The notes: a model not told the origin generated them from the sequence alone. A stretch of DNA of 64,000 nucleotides from Branchiostoma belcheri (GCF_001625305.1 NW_017804109.1:1160679-1224678); one strand, 5' to 3'; positions 45,601 through 63,010 are shown, counted from the stretch's first letter. Translations and numbers: made by a program.

Positions 45601-48600
45601 AACTACTGTACTTGTGATAGACAGAACGAGAGACAAAATAACATGCAGACCTGGCGGGGTCACCACACCTAGTGCAGTTCTTTCCAAGACTTAGTAGACT
45701 ATCTAACATGTTATGTACATCAGCTAACCCTAGGCCTACAAGTTTGTGGAACTAATGGAACTTTGTTTATTTACAGAGACTACTGGGAAGCTTAAAACCT
45801 CTTGCGTTATTATACCGTGTACACTTGAGTGAACATGATATTGGTTTGTGAGGTCCTCAGATTTGATTTGAAGAAAATCTGTTACTTCCTGCCTAGAATA
45901 AGCTGATAGCTGACTACCAAAAACTTGGCATATGGAACATGAAACAAAGCTCTGTGAATGATATTGAGTTTCACAATACTAACACAACAGTACTAGCACT
46001 ACTGGTATATCAATTTTCTACCTCGAGATCGAACACTGTGCAAAAACCTTAAAAACATTTTGTTGTGTATAGATTTATAGATTTAGGTTGCTATATCTAG
46101 GCTTTGCCATAATTATGGATGTGTTCCACATGAGTGCATACTTTAAGTATATCAGGGAAAGAAATTGGTTCAAATGTACTATAATAATAGACACACTTTG
46201 GGTAAAAAGGAAAAGTTGAATCAAAATGGTGGTCAAATGGCAATAAAGGAAAATAACCATACCTACATAAGACGCTAGCACAACTGCTAGAAACACTACT
46301 GCTTTCTAGCCACAATGCACTACCATACAATCCTACCGACCAAAACGTAAACTTAACATTCAACAAAGAACACCATAGAAACCTGCAATAATCCTTTCTT
46401 CTCTCTTCGCAATCTCTGCACGCAATGTCAAGGTATTAGACGCAATTCCACGCCCCGAGTACTACACAAATACTGATGTTTACACACAGAGATGTTTGTT
46501 TAAACCTCTGCAGAATCAAGTAGTGAAAGGACAACGTTGAACTCAGAATGTCAAGTCAACAACAGCCAAGGAACCGGTGAAAGGGGTGGCTGAAAAGCCT
46601 ATTGTGTGCCTACTCTGGGTGAAGTATGCTTGCCGGGCTACGGGTGAAACAGAGACGGGTACTTGCTCTACTTGACTAGCAACACACAGCGCTACGGGTG
46701 AAAGGAACCAGACCTGGAGATCACTGGAGTTTACTTAGAGGGGTACTCTCCAACCAGAGGTTAGGGTTTGGGTTATTTTTGGTTGGGTGAAAGAAAAATT
46801 CCAGTGCAAAAAAGAAACCTAGATAAAAAAGTCTAAAAACACGCCAAAAATAACCAAAAACCCTAACCTCTGCTTGGAGAGTATTAGAGGGGGGGGTGCA
46901 ATCTCCAAGCAGAGGTATGGTGTTAGCTAGTTTTTTTGTGTCTTTTTGCTTGTTCAATGTATTACTTTTCAGTGGATTTTTTTCCAATGCATGCCTTGAT
47001 AAACTATAAAGGTCTGAAAACAAAGGCACCAAAGAAGGGCAACATAATATAAAAAAAAAATCAGGAAACTTTAAATATTGAATGGACAAGTCTCTTTATT
47101 ATTGAAATCAGCACATATATGGCAAAAACCCTGTGCAGCTCTGTTCAGTTTGTAGCACAGTAACTATTTGATCTTCAAGTGATTTGATAGCATTGCAGGT
47201 TACATTTTTTATAGGTGTGGAAAGGCATGCAATGAAAAAAAAAGCAACAGCATTTTAAAGGTGCACAGAAATGAGTTAAAACCCCACATCTGCTTGAAGG
47301 ACGGGACAGAAACTACCACCCAGTCACCATGCGTAATGATTTACCCCCAGACAGTCCTGCACCTGTATCCAGGTGTGAGTGGCCAGCTGACAGGGAGACA
47401 TGACAAATGGTTAGTCCCCAAACAATAAAACATAACACAACACTACACGTAGCAAGTCGGCGCAGAACGTACTGCTCCTGCATGAAACCCATATATTGTG
47501 CAAAGCACTTCAGCAGATTTGCGCATGTAAAGTTAACACTCTGTCTGTAGTTTCCAAATGTTGTGTCGAAAAAGATATTGTCTGCAACAGACAAAATTCT
47601 TATGCAACATTGACAAAAAATCCAACAAAAAACATGAAAAATCTGGGTTTCGCGCAGGCGCACTCAGTATGTTTTGCCAACATGCTCACAACATCATGCT
47701 TCGTAAGGTTGATAAAATGAATCAGTCAACATTCTGGTAGTCTTTGGTTAGTCTTATTGACCTGAGGAAAATCAGGACTATAATGGACTCATTCGGTTAT
47801 ATTGGCATTTTTTAAACTCTTCACTTTAGACATATGGCCACATTCCAAACATATCTTATCGTCTACCTTTTCTCCACTTTTCTCCAACCCTTCTCCAACA
47901 AACATCATGCACCTAGCAAATGTCCAGTTTTTATCAGAATACCAAACATCGCCCGGGGCTTACAGGTGTGATTTATCTACATACTCTCCTCAGGTGAGAG
48001 ATAAACGTCGGAGAAGGATTAGGGTTACCATGGTAACAGGTGATTAATCCCCCTCCACACATTATGTACCTGTCACTTCACGCTGTGGTGTTTGTGTTGG
48101 GTTGAGATACCAGGGCAGCTTGACATGGTGTACAACAAAATCTAGTTTGAACAAGGAGTACTAAATGTTCAAATGTATGTACTTAAGACCTCCTTGGTTT
48201 AATCAAAATTGACAGGACCAACTTTGAGGTGTGAAAAGCATGTTCTGGTGTCCCTAAGCAAAAAGCTGTTATAATATTAATAACTTACAACATATAATCG
48301 TCCACATCTAACCTTGGTTGTTGTTTAGGGCAAGTTTATGAATGTGTGCCAGGGCCTTTACTGGTAATCTCCAAGCAGATCATACAGTGGCAAGGCAGTA
48401 AGCAATGGCCAGAGGAGTGTCCATTATTTAAGCCACCAAAGAACAGTCCTCTGGCCAGTGGATACAGCCTTGCCTACTCTTCAAGCAGAGGTTGGTGGAG
48501 AAAATCGTTACCTTTAAAGATATACTGTATATGCCGCCATTTTTTCTGTCACTACCCCTACCGACAGAAAAAAACGGGGCATACTAGTATATATAGAAAG

Positions 48601-49066
48601 GTAACAATCCTCCCCACCAACCTCTGCTTGAAGAGTAGGCCTTGCCACCGTATGATCTGATTGGAGGTTATTTACTGGGCCTTGGACTATATATGTAATA
48701 CATTTGCAGCAAAATTATGGTTCTGGGCTGCCTTAGTGAATTTTTAAGAGATTTTTCATTGTTGCCAAATGTACAAGTAAGCAGTTGTGATTGTTTTTGG
48801 GTTGGAACCTGATTTGACTGACAAACACCTGTGGAAAGAGTCTGACTCTGAGGGTGTAAAAGGTAGATACTAGTAAGGAATTCACTGCAGTCTTGGGACC
48901 TTCTTACCTCCAGTGTCTCGACCTTGGCCTTGAGTTCCTTGTTCTCCTTGGCGATCTCCTGCAGGAATGCGAGCGTCTCGATGTGCCGGCCCGTCAGTCT
49001 TTCGTTCTGTTCATCCAGCTCGTCCTGGGACGGCCGCCCCGCACGGTTGCCGTAGCAATTCTGCAT
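42119..49066 (-). CDS. Unidentified coiled-coil protein, seven coding exons
   Basis: Exons in transcription order: 49066-48908, 45294-45144, 44978-44916, 44521-44432, 44014-43892, 43479-43331, 42596-42119. Junctions are GT-AG; all are phase 0 except the last intron (phase 2). About 400 residues, almost all charged heptad-like coiled coil (KENKELKAKVETLE, LRRENAQLQSQL, LREENNNLLLELQAYREF, KFRIAKLEKEI). The C-terminal tail is basic and Ser-rich (RQVSLPSLKETSPKLRAL). The start chosen is MQNCYGNRAGRPSQDEL, because an in-frame stop lies just upstream in the likely 5' UTR exon; the frame is open a few codons above this Met within the exon, so a further upstream exon is possible. No enzymatic or targeting motif is seen. 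A structural, centrosomal or ciliary role is only a guess from composition. I do not recognise the family. Confidence 0.8.
42711..42776 (-). pseudogene. Partial duplicate of the terminal exon start of the coiled-coil gene
   Basis: About 64 bp nearly identical to 42536-42600, including the acceptor, bounded on both sides by (aatc)n repeats. Reads LQKRVQSLEEEVMLRKEHQE in the - strand. Confidence 0.85.
42950..43075 (-). mobile_element. Dispersed repeat with X-box-like palindrome
   Basis: tacataatgtaacccaacac, gttaccatggtgacag, ggtccagatcattgacctta. Related + strand copies are near 52305 and 56064, with fragments near 21110 and 21190. Confidence 0.6.
43075..43160 (+). mobile_element. 3' end of a dispersed repeat
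   Basis: ttgccatacattgtaccatg then tgcaattgtcgtgcaataaa; same ending at 52590-52640 and, reversed, at 12495-12560. Confidence 0.55.
43331..43479 (-). CDS. Coiled-coil gene exon
   Basis: 149 nt, phase 0 in, phase 2 out; acceptor gaacag, donor gccag/gtgggg: GKNEILSEELREVNQKNREL then KFRIAKLEKEIVSSEQDQEE. Confidence 0.8.
43529..43790. mobile_element. Non-autonomous hAT-like DNA transposon, 262 bp
   Basis: Terminal inverted repeats cagggctcaaaatac and gtatttcgagccctg are hAT-like. Flanks share catac, but a clean 8-bp target duplication is not evident. No transposase. Confidence 0.6.
43892..44014 (-). CDS. Coiled-coil gene exon
   Basis: 123 nt, phase 0 to 0, acceptor cccccag, donor tccag/gtatga: TIHQQLNETLGHVDELRTDN then SRLREENNNLLLELQAYREF. 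Confidence 0.8.
44432..44521 (-). CDS. Coiled-coil gene exon
   Basis: 90 nt, phase 0 to 0, acceptor atttag, donor ggct/gtaagt: MQQQIDQLRRENAQLQSQL then STYQQEDGSKA. Confidence 0.8.
44916..44978 (-). CDS. Coiled-coil gene exon
   Basis: 63 nt, phase 0 to 0, acceptor gtccag, donor acag/gtaagg: VMHLIEEKLTVEQEYQDKVK then Q. Confidence 0.8.
45144..45294 (-). CDS. Coiled-coil gene exon interrupted by an assembly gap
   Basis: Acceptor ttgcag, donor caag/gtgggg. TELSKCASLHQQARESQERV then KRVQQECLERADKARGD. Twenty N at 45148-45167 fall inside the exon. The apparent 151-nt length does not keep frame, so the gap size is nominal. Confidence 0.75.
45148..45167. other. Assembly gap (20 N)
   Basis: Run of N inside a coding exon of the coiled-coil gene. 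Confidence 1.
46744..46883. mobile_element. Fold-back element, tactctccaa family copy 1
   Basis: tactctccaaccagaggtta and the following gggtttgggttatttttgg are mirrored by ccaaaaataaccaaaaaccc then taacctctgcttggagagta. Another loose end (atctccaagcagaggta) follows at 46902. Confidence 0.8.
48024..48037. promoter_or_regulatory. Perfect palindromic X-box-like site
   Basis: GTTACCATGGTAAC, 14-bp palindrome fitting the RFX consensus, in intron 1 of the coiled-coil gene. Similar sequence occurs in dispersed repeats, so it may be repeat-borne. Confidence 0.45.
48366..48670. mobile_element. Nested fold-back elements
   Basis: Outer arms: aatctccaagcagatcatac and its mirror gtatgatctgattggaggtt. 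Inner element 48475-48637: tactcttcaagcagaggttg mirrored by caacctctgcttgaagagta. A third small hairpin (ggccagagga/tcctctggcc) lies in the outer element. Confidence 0.85.
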
Positions 49067-49078
49067 CTTCTCCAAACG
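48908..49078 (-). CDS. Coiled-coil gene, first coding exon
   Basis: Acceptor cgtcag at its 5' end, donor ctggag/gtaaga. Translation from ATG at 49066-49064: MQNCYGNRAGRPSQDELDEQ, then NERLTGRHIETLAFLQ and a Lys/Glu heptad segment. A non-coding upstream exon with donor aaaaaag/gtaagt near 49793 is plausible. Confidence 0.75.
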
Positions 49079-49233
49079 CTGACGGGTAGAAGAGAAACAT
49101 AACATTATATGTCATCTGTCATCCTTGTGAGAAATCCATTGAATCACAACTTTCCTGACAGTGTCATCACAAAACAATATCAGTGGTTAAATTAAAAGCA
49201 CAGCTAACTCTGCCTGACAACATACTCTTCCAT

Positions 49234-49336
49234 TAGTCTCCACCAGACTCCTTTGCAGGCTGAATAAACAGTAGACATTCTTTTTAGGCCGATTTCTACT
49301 ATCTATTCAGCCTGCAAAGGAGTCTGGTAGAGACTA
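49234..49336. mobile_element. Fold-back element, about 33-bp arms
   Basis: tagtctccaccagactcctt then tgcaggctgaata is mirrored by tattcagcctgcaaaggagt then ctggtagagacta. Confidence 0.85.
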
Positions 49337-49929
49337 CTAGTACTCTTACAAATTGTGCTTCAAGATCTATTCTGGGCACATACTAGTACATGCTGTGGCC
49401 AAAAAGAGAACAAAAAAAACAGCAAAATTCTAGACTTCTGACTCCAGATCATCACAAATGCGAGAAGACATCAAAAAACCTCCTTGGTACAATGTACGGT
49501 ATCCAATTTACTCCTAGCAGTATACTCGGTAGTGGTGCACCTGTTCACCTTTTTGAGCATGTTGAATCTGGACATTTTGGCGAAAACTCAGCTCTGACTT
49601 CCTGTGCGTCTGGCAGAGAAAACTAGACCAGAAGCCAATGTTTTCACACGGAGTTTTACTGGTAAACAGGTGCGGCATGTTGACTGTCAACAAGTTTATT
49701 TCACGACTTGAATCAGTTCCATTTTGTAAACATGACGTGATTCAAACTTGAAACCTGAGAAACATTCGAGAAATGGCTTAAACTTACCTTTTTTAGCCCC
49801 AAATCTCAAGATGATGAAGATTTTCAAGTTATATACATCAATCAGTAAGACAAGGTGCCATTATATGCGAGGAATTATGAGAAAAACCTAGGAAAAAAAC
49901 GAGAAAACCCTAAGAAAAAAGTTGATTTT

Positions 49930-50316
49930 CCCTCCATGCTTCGAAACGTTGTTATGTTTGCAGCACGCAGTTCTGACCTTTCGTTCCCTACACCTTACAC
50001 AATATAGTACGACATAAATCAAACGAATGTGCAACAATACATCCATTATAGCGATCACAAAAATATTACCACACTATTACATACCATCCTTTACAATATC
50101 GGCCTGGTTTATTAAATATTAATCATATTTCCTTGGAGATTTAGTTTGACCTTTTGTGTTCTTTCGCGCGGAAAGATGGTGAACCGGCGGCACACTGCGC
50201 GTGCGCGGAGCCGCCATCTTGGAAAGTTCAATTTTCTGCCTGTCACGAAAGAGAAAAAGTCGTCTGAAAACTCGAGTTTTTCCCGCTTTCTTCCAGACTG
50301 TTTTAAAACAACCAAA
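49930..50316. promoter_or_regulatory. Divergent promoter between the coiled-coil gene and PSMD7
   Basis: The two genes start head to head within about 1.2 kb. The PSMD7 5' UTR region has an NRF1-type site (tgcgcgtgcgcg, 50195-50206) and a YY1-type site (gccgccatcttgg, 50210-50222), both typical of housekeeping CpG promoters. The TSS positions cannot be fixed from sequence. An upstream ATG at 50176 is in frame with PSMD7 and would add 47 residues; I prefer the ATG at 50317 (accaaaATG) because it matches the length of known PSMD7 N-termini. Confidence 0.6.
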
Positions 50317-56696
<6,380 letters not shown>

Positions 56697-57075
56697 TTCT
56701 TAAAGTTATAGATATTTTGTTTCTACGTTTCATAGAATTGTTCATAAATGCCACTGGTCACTTTATTTCATATGGAAAGACTTTTGAGAAATTTTGAATT
56801 CCTACCTAAATTTCATAGCAGAATATCTCTATGTACATTATGATGAGAATTGTCTTAATGTTAACCAAAGCATATTGTTTCTGAACATGGGGAAAGTCTA
56901 CTGTCCACATAGTAACAACTTGAAATGCCTATGACTTTCTAGGTATCAAATGACCGGTGTTTGTACCCTGTGAAGTTAAGAGGAAAAACTTTATCTTTTT
57001 GTTATTATCAAGGATGTCTGAAGATCTTTCCTCACAACTATCAGTATGAAATAAAGTGATTTGTATTGAAGATTT
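56697..57075 (+). other. PSMD7: PSMD7 3' UTR and polyadenylation signal
   Basis: AATAAA at about 57050-57055 (tatgaaataaagtg), 355 bp after the stop, in AT-rich non-repetitive sequence. Confidence 0.7.
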
Positions 57076-57444
57076 ACAAGTTGCAGTTTAGGGGATGGGG
57101 GGAGGGGTCAGGTAAACTTGTTATGGACAAAGTCATCCAGTCTGTCTTCTGCAGGTGCCCATGAATAAAATGAGGGAAATAAATAAAAAAAAACTTCTAA
57201 AAAGTCTTGTCATTATTCTTTTATTATTTCTTTTATTTACAGTATGTCAGTATGTGTTTGTGTGTATGTACGTTTCAGCCATTCCCATTATACACAATGC
57301 AGCGTTGCCATACTTCCTCAGACGCTGCCACACATAAACCAACCAACACCAGATCAGAAATCACCTATCAGACCATCTTCCCCGCCACACCACATTCGTT
57401 TTAAACCACGCGGTTCCACCAAACGACCTGTCACACTTAAACCC

Positions 57445-57669
57445 TAATCTTCAAGTAGAGGTTGATGGGGGAAGATCGTTACCTTTTTATATGTGCCCCG
57501 TTTTTAAATTTTGTCGCTACTATGGTGGGGATAGCGACAAAAAAAGTTCAGTCAGTTCAGTTCATCCTTCAAGAGACACCATGTACTGTCTCCACAAGTT
57601 TTGGAGACAAAAAAACGGGGCATATATAAAAAGGTAACGATCCCCCCATCAACCTCTGCTTGGAGAGTA
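57445..57669. mobile_element. Fold-back element, tactctccaa family copy 3
   Basis: cttcaagtagaggttgatgg then gatcgttaccttttta is mirrored by aaaaaggtaacgatcccccc then atcaacctctgcttggagag. An inner hairpin (gtctccaca...tggagac) is present. Confidence 0.8.
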
Positions 57670-57859
57670 TCGAACCCCGCCGAGAACCTGACGACAATAA
57701 CAAAGAGAAAAGGCGGGCGACAGACGGATTGTTTAATTACATTTCTCCCGATCGCAGCTAGCTAACAGATGTTCCGTTAACGAGATAACAGCTACATGAC
57801 GTCAAGTCGAAGGGTCGCTCGAGCGGGTTTGCGTCACCGGGCAATTATTCTACAGAATG

Positions 57860-58410
57860 GAAGTTATGGGAACACAAAGACCGTATCGCGGCCGCCATCT
57901 GTACCCGACCCGGTAACGACTCGGCGACAGGACGTAACTGGAAAAACGGGTGGCAGTGACGCATAGAGAAGGGGGGGGGGGTCATTGAACCCGGTTGGTG
58001 TTTTCAAATTCCACTGCGAAACTTTTGTTCCGTCGATTTTTCGACCGTCTCTTCTTGCTGTTTTCAACATTTCAATAGCTAAACTTTCTTCCCGCGAGTT
58101 TTCGGCCGTCTCGTTACTAAGACCTTCTTCAGGCTAGAGTGACCAATACCTTGTGGCACGTGACTTTGGGTCAAAACTACACGAGCCAGTTTGCGTCATT
58201 ATTCGACGGAATGGAAGTTATGGGAACACAAAGACCGTATCGCGGCCGCCATCTGTACCCGACCTGGTAACGACTCGGCGACAAGACATGACTGGAAAAA
58301 CGGGTGACAGTGACGCATAGAGAGGGGGGGGGGTCATTGAACTCCAATTCCACCGCTAAACTTTTCGGCCATCTCTTCGAAATTCTTGCTGTTTTCAACA
58401 TTGGAAGGAA
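57860..58410. repeat. Direct duplication of about 200 bp
   Basis: gggaacacaaagaccgtatc then gcggccgccatctgtacccg occurs at about 57869 and 58221, each followed by cgcatagagagggggggg-type sequence. Confidence 0.85.
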
Positions 58411-58549
58411 TTATCCAAAATAAAGGGAATAGTATACCAGGGGACATTTTGTGACCTACGGGTGCGGCAAAATGTACTCTAGTGGACCAACTCCCCTGGC
58501 ATGTTATCTCTCCATTTGGCCAATTTCTACTCTTTCCAGCCGCCTCCCG

Positions 58550-58850
58550 AAACCTGGTAGAGGCTATTCATTTTTGCAATCCAAAAAGTCTGGTATACGT
58601 AGAACTCCGCCCCCCTTGCGCATACATAGTTCGCCAAGCTTTAATAATCTGTAATGGCCATGGCTATCCAAGGTGGTATTTGTGTAACGTTATAACTTAA
58701 GGCAAATTATAGTATCTGGCCATTTTCTACTATTCATTTTCAGCAGTCCAAAAAGTCTGGTAGAACGCACAGGTTTATACTACAATGATAGATAAAAAGT
58801 AGAAACTGTCCCCTCCCCTCCTTGCGCATGCATAGTTCGCCAAGCGAAGT
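58550..58850. repeat. Diverged duplication
   Basis: ccaaaaagtctggta and ccttgcgcatacatagttcg occur near 58580-58635 and again near 58747-58840. Confidence 0.65.
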
Positions 58851-59619
58851 TGCTTTCCAAGACGGTTGAACCACCTTCCAGACGCGGCCTGTTCCATTAT
58901 TCGTTATTTCCCGCTAATCCGCTACCAGCAGTTTCGCGTCTTCAGAAGAAGGAAATTACCAGCGGCCTAAACCCGGGCCCATCTCTGGGGTACGGCCATG
59001 GCAAGGAAATAGTATGGATGACATCCCCGCAGACTCTGATGCAGTATGGCGAAAAAAAACAAGGCGGGCCAAAAAATCAATATTATTTCAATTTTCAAAT
59101 TTTTAGGTCATACGCCTTGTTATTGAGGTGAGAAAACATGATACTAGTATCACAACCAAACAGATCTTTTATTCTTGTATCCAACAGTATTACCTGTCCT
59201 TGTAGATTTGAGTACACTCAAGTTTGCTGGATCCCTGATGGTGTCCGAACCGATACTCATTTACAACATATTTTCCTATTTTCGGCATGTTGACCACCGT
59301 CAGAGGGCAAACAAAGTTGTTGTTTTTTTCAAAATCAGGGGAAAATTAATGCGCGCGCTGATGTCAGCCGTAAAAAGTACTTGCTATGGCCTTATCTCCA
59401 GTCTAAACCCCGTCCCATCTCTGGGTAATGAACGCACAGATTTACAGATACTCCGCACGGCGCTCGACCCACTTTCTTACAGTCATAAATTCTGCACGCG
59501 AACAGATTTCGGTTAGAGGCCTCGTTTTCTGCATGCCTGGGGACCGGCTCCAAGGTTCAACATTTTTACATCAGGCAATTTTGCTTCCACAAATCGTAGT
59601 TAACATACTAGTACTGTCA

Positions 59620-59667
59620 TTTGCATTGTATTGTATTGTATTGTATTGTATTGTATTGTATTGTATA
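59620..59667. repeat. (TATTG)n pentanucleotide microsatellite
   Basis: About nine copies of ttgta/tattg. Confidence 0.9.
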
Positions 59668-60452
59668 ACTGCTATGTATTGCATTGTAAACACGGACACT
59701 AGGACAATTAGTATACATGTACAATGTTGTATCACTAATTGAGATTCAAGTTTATTACCAATAAGCAAAGAACCAATATAATTTTTTTACTTCATTTGAA
59801 TTACCACAGTACAGCACAAGTAGGGCGCAGGCACCACGCATTAGATATCACCGAATATTTCACATATTGCAAATACTGACTTATTATTACTGTACAACAT
59901 TGGAAACAAAAACAATGCAGCGAATACAATCTCAAAAGACACATTAGTAAACATTCATTCTCCGTGAAGAGTCTGAAATTGAAAAGAAAGCCTCACAGAC
60001 GGAGACTTTGTTAAAGAAAAGTTTCTTTTCATCGTTTTTGAAAGGATCCGGCGGAGCGAAAAATCAAATGGCACGATTCATCGGCTCTGAGCTTTCAGAG
60101 TTTCCGGGTTTCCCAGAAAAGGTTCTTGTCGAGTTTACTTCAGTGGAATAAGCAGACTCCAGTGGAATAAGCAGACTCTGGGCCCTTAAATCAGATCTAT
60201 TCTGAGGATTTCGTTAACAGGTTTATGCAACACATGTTATATAAGGTCTTTTTTCTAGGTAAAAACCTTCGCACGTCAGAAAAGTTCAACTTCTTGAACT
60301 ATGTACGGGTAATAGAATTGCTAACGGGTCAGACAGTCCATAAAAACGGCATCTTCCGCTCATAATGTGTAGTCATCAAAAGTTTATGCGTGTTCGTGTG
60401 TGTAGGTTTCTTTTTTAACATGTTTGTATGCGTTTGAGTGAATGACTGAGTG

Positions 60453-60454
<2 letters not shown>

Positions 60455-60500
<46 letters not shown>

Positions 60501-60545
60501 TGCGTGCGTGTGGGAGAGAGAGAGAGAGAGAGAGCGAAAGAGAGA
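60455..60545. repeat. (TG)n followed by (GA)n microsatellite
   Basis: About 20 tg units then agagagagagagagag. Confidence 0.95.
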
Positions 60546-60713
60546 AATAAAGCCATGGACACTGGGAGAAAAACACTCCACTATCCACTCTCCAAAAATA
60601 TCCTCCTTTCATCTCCATTCCGTAATTACAGATACATGTGTACCAGCAAAGAGAGTTTGCACAGCTGGCTCCCGTCATTACCATCAAAAGGTACGTAGTC
60701 ACACAACAGAAGA

Positions 60714-61395
60714 TGTACTTTTCTTTATTTGGACATCTCTTCTCCTTCTCCACTGCAGTCCTACTGTTTGAATGTTTGAACACCTGTCGCGCCACCGCCC
60801 CCCCCCTCTGACCATCAGAAGTACTTTTCTTTACTTGGACATCTGCTCTCCGCTTCGCTTCGCCTCTGCAGCCCAACTGTTTGAACACCTGTTTCCCACC
60901 CCCACCCCGCTCTGACTGTCAGAAGTACTTTTCTTTATTTGGAGATCTTCTCTCCTCGCCTCTGCAGTCCTGCTGTTTGAACACCTGTCTCCCCAGCACC
61001 GGTGCAATATTTTTCGTTTCGTTTTTCGTTTATCTTAATAGCTCAATCAGGTAGAGTGCTCGCTTTGTAACCGGGAGGTCGTGAGTTCAAACCCCGGCCG
61101 GGTCATACCAAAGACTTAAAAAATGGTACACACTGCTCTCTCTGCTTTGCACTCAGCATCTATGAGAAAGAGTATGGGAAGGTGAAACACGCAACACTAC
61201 AAGCGGACTAGCCCCTTGCTGTAGTGCTTTCACAACTGTGTGGCCCAAGGGCTACAGAAAGGGAGATGGGCACCTCCCCTATGCTCCGCAAGGAGTGGAA
61301 CGGAACCTTCTCCCCAGCGGGGACTGTCAGAAGTACTTTTCTTTATTTGGACATCTCCTCCGCTTCGCCTCTGGTGTTTGAACACCTGTCTCCCA
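60714..61395. repeat. Tandem array of about 110-bp units split by a SINE
   Basis: gtacttttctttatttggac then atct...tgtttgaacacctgtc occurs near 60714, 60822, 60925 and 61334. The SINE at 61030-61318 separates copies three and four. Confidence 0.8.
61030..61318 (+). mobile_element. tRNA-derived SINE
   Basis: The tRNA-like head has an A-box (tagctcaatcagg, from 61039), a TGT-like anticodon region (gctttgtaacc) and a B-box (gagttcaaacccc, from 61084). The body includes ctgtgtggcccaagggctac and ggagatgggcacctccccta. The acceptor and T stems are poorly paired, so it is not a functional tRNA gene. Confidence 0.8.
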
Positions 61396-61799
61396 GGACA
61401 CACACCCCCCCCACACACACACACGCTCTGCCTGTCACGCGGTGGTTTGTAGTTAGTCCAGCCCACGCACAACATTACCCCACTCGGCTCCTCCCACCTG
61501 CGAGGGGAGAGGGTTTGATTTGGCGTCGGCGGTTCCCGTCCGTCAGCTGCATAGCCTGGGTACCAAACCTTTGGTCGGCTTGGCGGTAATCTTTCTTCCC
61601 CGGCCTTTGCCAAGCACAGGCGAGTTATACCACGGACCTATCTTTCTCCAGCTGGTTTCCCTGTCTCCGCTGACTTCCTGTATTACGCTTAGTCTTCTGT
61701 TGCCGCCGACCCAAAGTGAGCGAAGAAACCTAAAACCTCCCCGGCCCGAACCGCTCTCAGCGCCGAAGGGATAGCGCTGACCTCACGGTGGTCTGGTTA

Positions 61800-63010
61800 T
61801 CCAGGCTAGCAGCTGCCTGTACTTTCCGCGAACGGTTTGAAGTCGTAGGGAGAGACCGGACGGACCCCCCCGAGGCGCGCGCGATCACCCGCAGCGCTGA
61901 GCAACAACCCACCAGACAATCATCCTACGGCGGGATGGCACGGCTGGTTAACAACCACTGAGGTTTCAGTACCACGGAGAGCAACAGCACGCCCCGAGAG
62001 GAGCAGGCAGGGAAGGTAAGGACCCGCGCGCTCTCCACGCGCTCTCAATTAGCGTCGTTTCACGGAAGGGCGCTTTTTCTATCCCCTTTGGCGACGGCAA
62101 GCCTTAGATAGGAGTGTTTTTGTCACGAGTATTGGTTTTTAAGTGTGGGATCGTGTAGCCTGTAGACGTCGGTTATACTTTTATCACAATAACATCGTGA
62201 AAGCAGAGGGAGCGCATTTGGTAAACGGTCGTCTTTTGGACTGAAATATCACCTTTGGCTGCAATGTGTGTTTTCTTTGCTTTTGCTTCTTTGTTGTTGT
62301 TCTTTTGGTTGTTTATTTGTTTCCGTTGCTTTGCCTTTCTGTCCTTGTTTGTTTGTTTGTTTGTTTGTTTCTTTGTTGTTCCAAAGTATTTGTATATATT
62401 GTCGTGCACGCCTTTGAAACAGACTTTGTTGTTTCGAAAGCTAGCAAGAAAACGTTGTTCTGCATTGCCTAAGCCTCATCTCAACTTGCAGATTTGCAGG
62501 CGACGTCGTCCAGCCATTTCTTCGGACATTTGAGAAACGCCGACTTCGCCCGACCAACCCCGACTTCGCCCGACCAACGCCCGACTAATCCACGACTCCA
62601 CCCGACCGACGCCGATCCTGCCCGACTGTACCGGTACGCCCGAGCGACCCTACGGCTACCTTCCGGCCCGATCACAGGTATGTCACGAGTTGGGATTACG
62701 ACGTGATCCTCGCCATTACCCCTCAGCCTCCTCACTTTGGTGACTCAAGATATTACATCCAAACCATCTTCATTTGTGCTAAGAGGTTTAGTACAGTACA
62801 GGTGGCGGAAGAGATACGGGAGAGCTTATTGCAAGTCTGAGTCACAGATATAATTGCGATTGCGGAACGATAGAGGAGGGTGAGGAGTACGGATGAGTTG
62901 AATATTCAAAGCGCAGTGTTGTAGAACAGACAGTACTAACAGTACAGACAAGCTCGCGCGCTGAACAAAAACTACGCCGGGCCAGTTTACGCTGAAGAAA
63001 CAGGTAAGGC
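61800..63010 (+). promoter_or_regulatory. CpG-rich region with candidate non-coding first exons
   Basis: CpG-dense DNA (gaggcgcgcgcgatcac) followed by plausible donors ggaag/gtaagg (exon end 62015), cacag/gtatgt (about 62676) and aacag/gtaagg (63003). Also a cgcccgacc-rich short repeat at 62545-62640. No protein-coding exon found; may be the promoter of a gene beyond the window. Confidence 0.3.

Noticed and set aside
49790..49930. Additional coding exon at the 5' end of the coiled-coil gene
   Set aside because: A good donor exists, but all reading frames that would join the next exon contain stops; kept only as possible 5' UTR.
50146..50316. N-terminal extension of PSMD7 from in-frame upstream ATGs
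   Set aside because: Overlaps NRF1/YY1 promoter-like motifs and has no counterpart in known PSMD7 proteins.
59010..59060. Unit shared with 37560 and 55945 (ggatgacatcc...) as a CRISPR-like repeat
   Set aside because: Three scattered diverged copies with no spacing pattern; ordinary dispersed repeat in a eukaryote.
58450..59520. Several open frames of 60-110 codons
   Set aside because: No homology, low codon bias, embedded in duplicated non-coding DNA.
61032..61105. Functional tRNA-Thr gene
   Set aside because: A and B boxes are present but the stems are poorly paired and the sequence continues into a SINE body shared with 53620.
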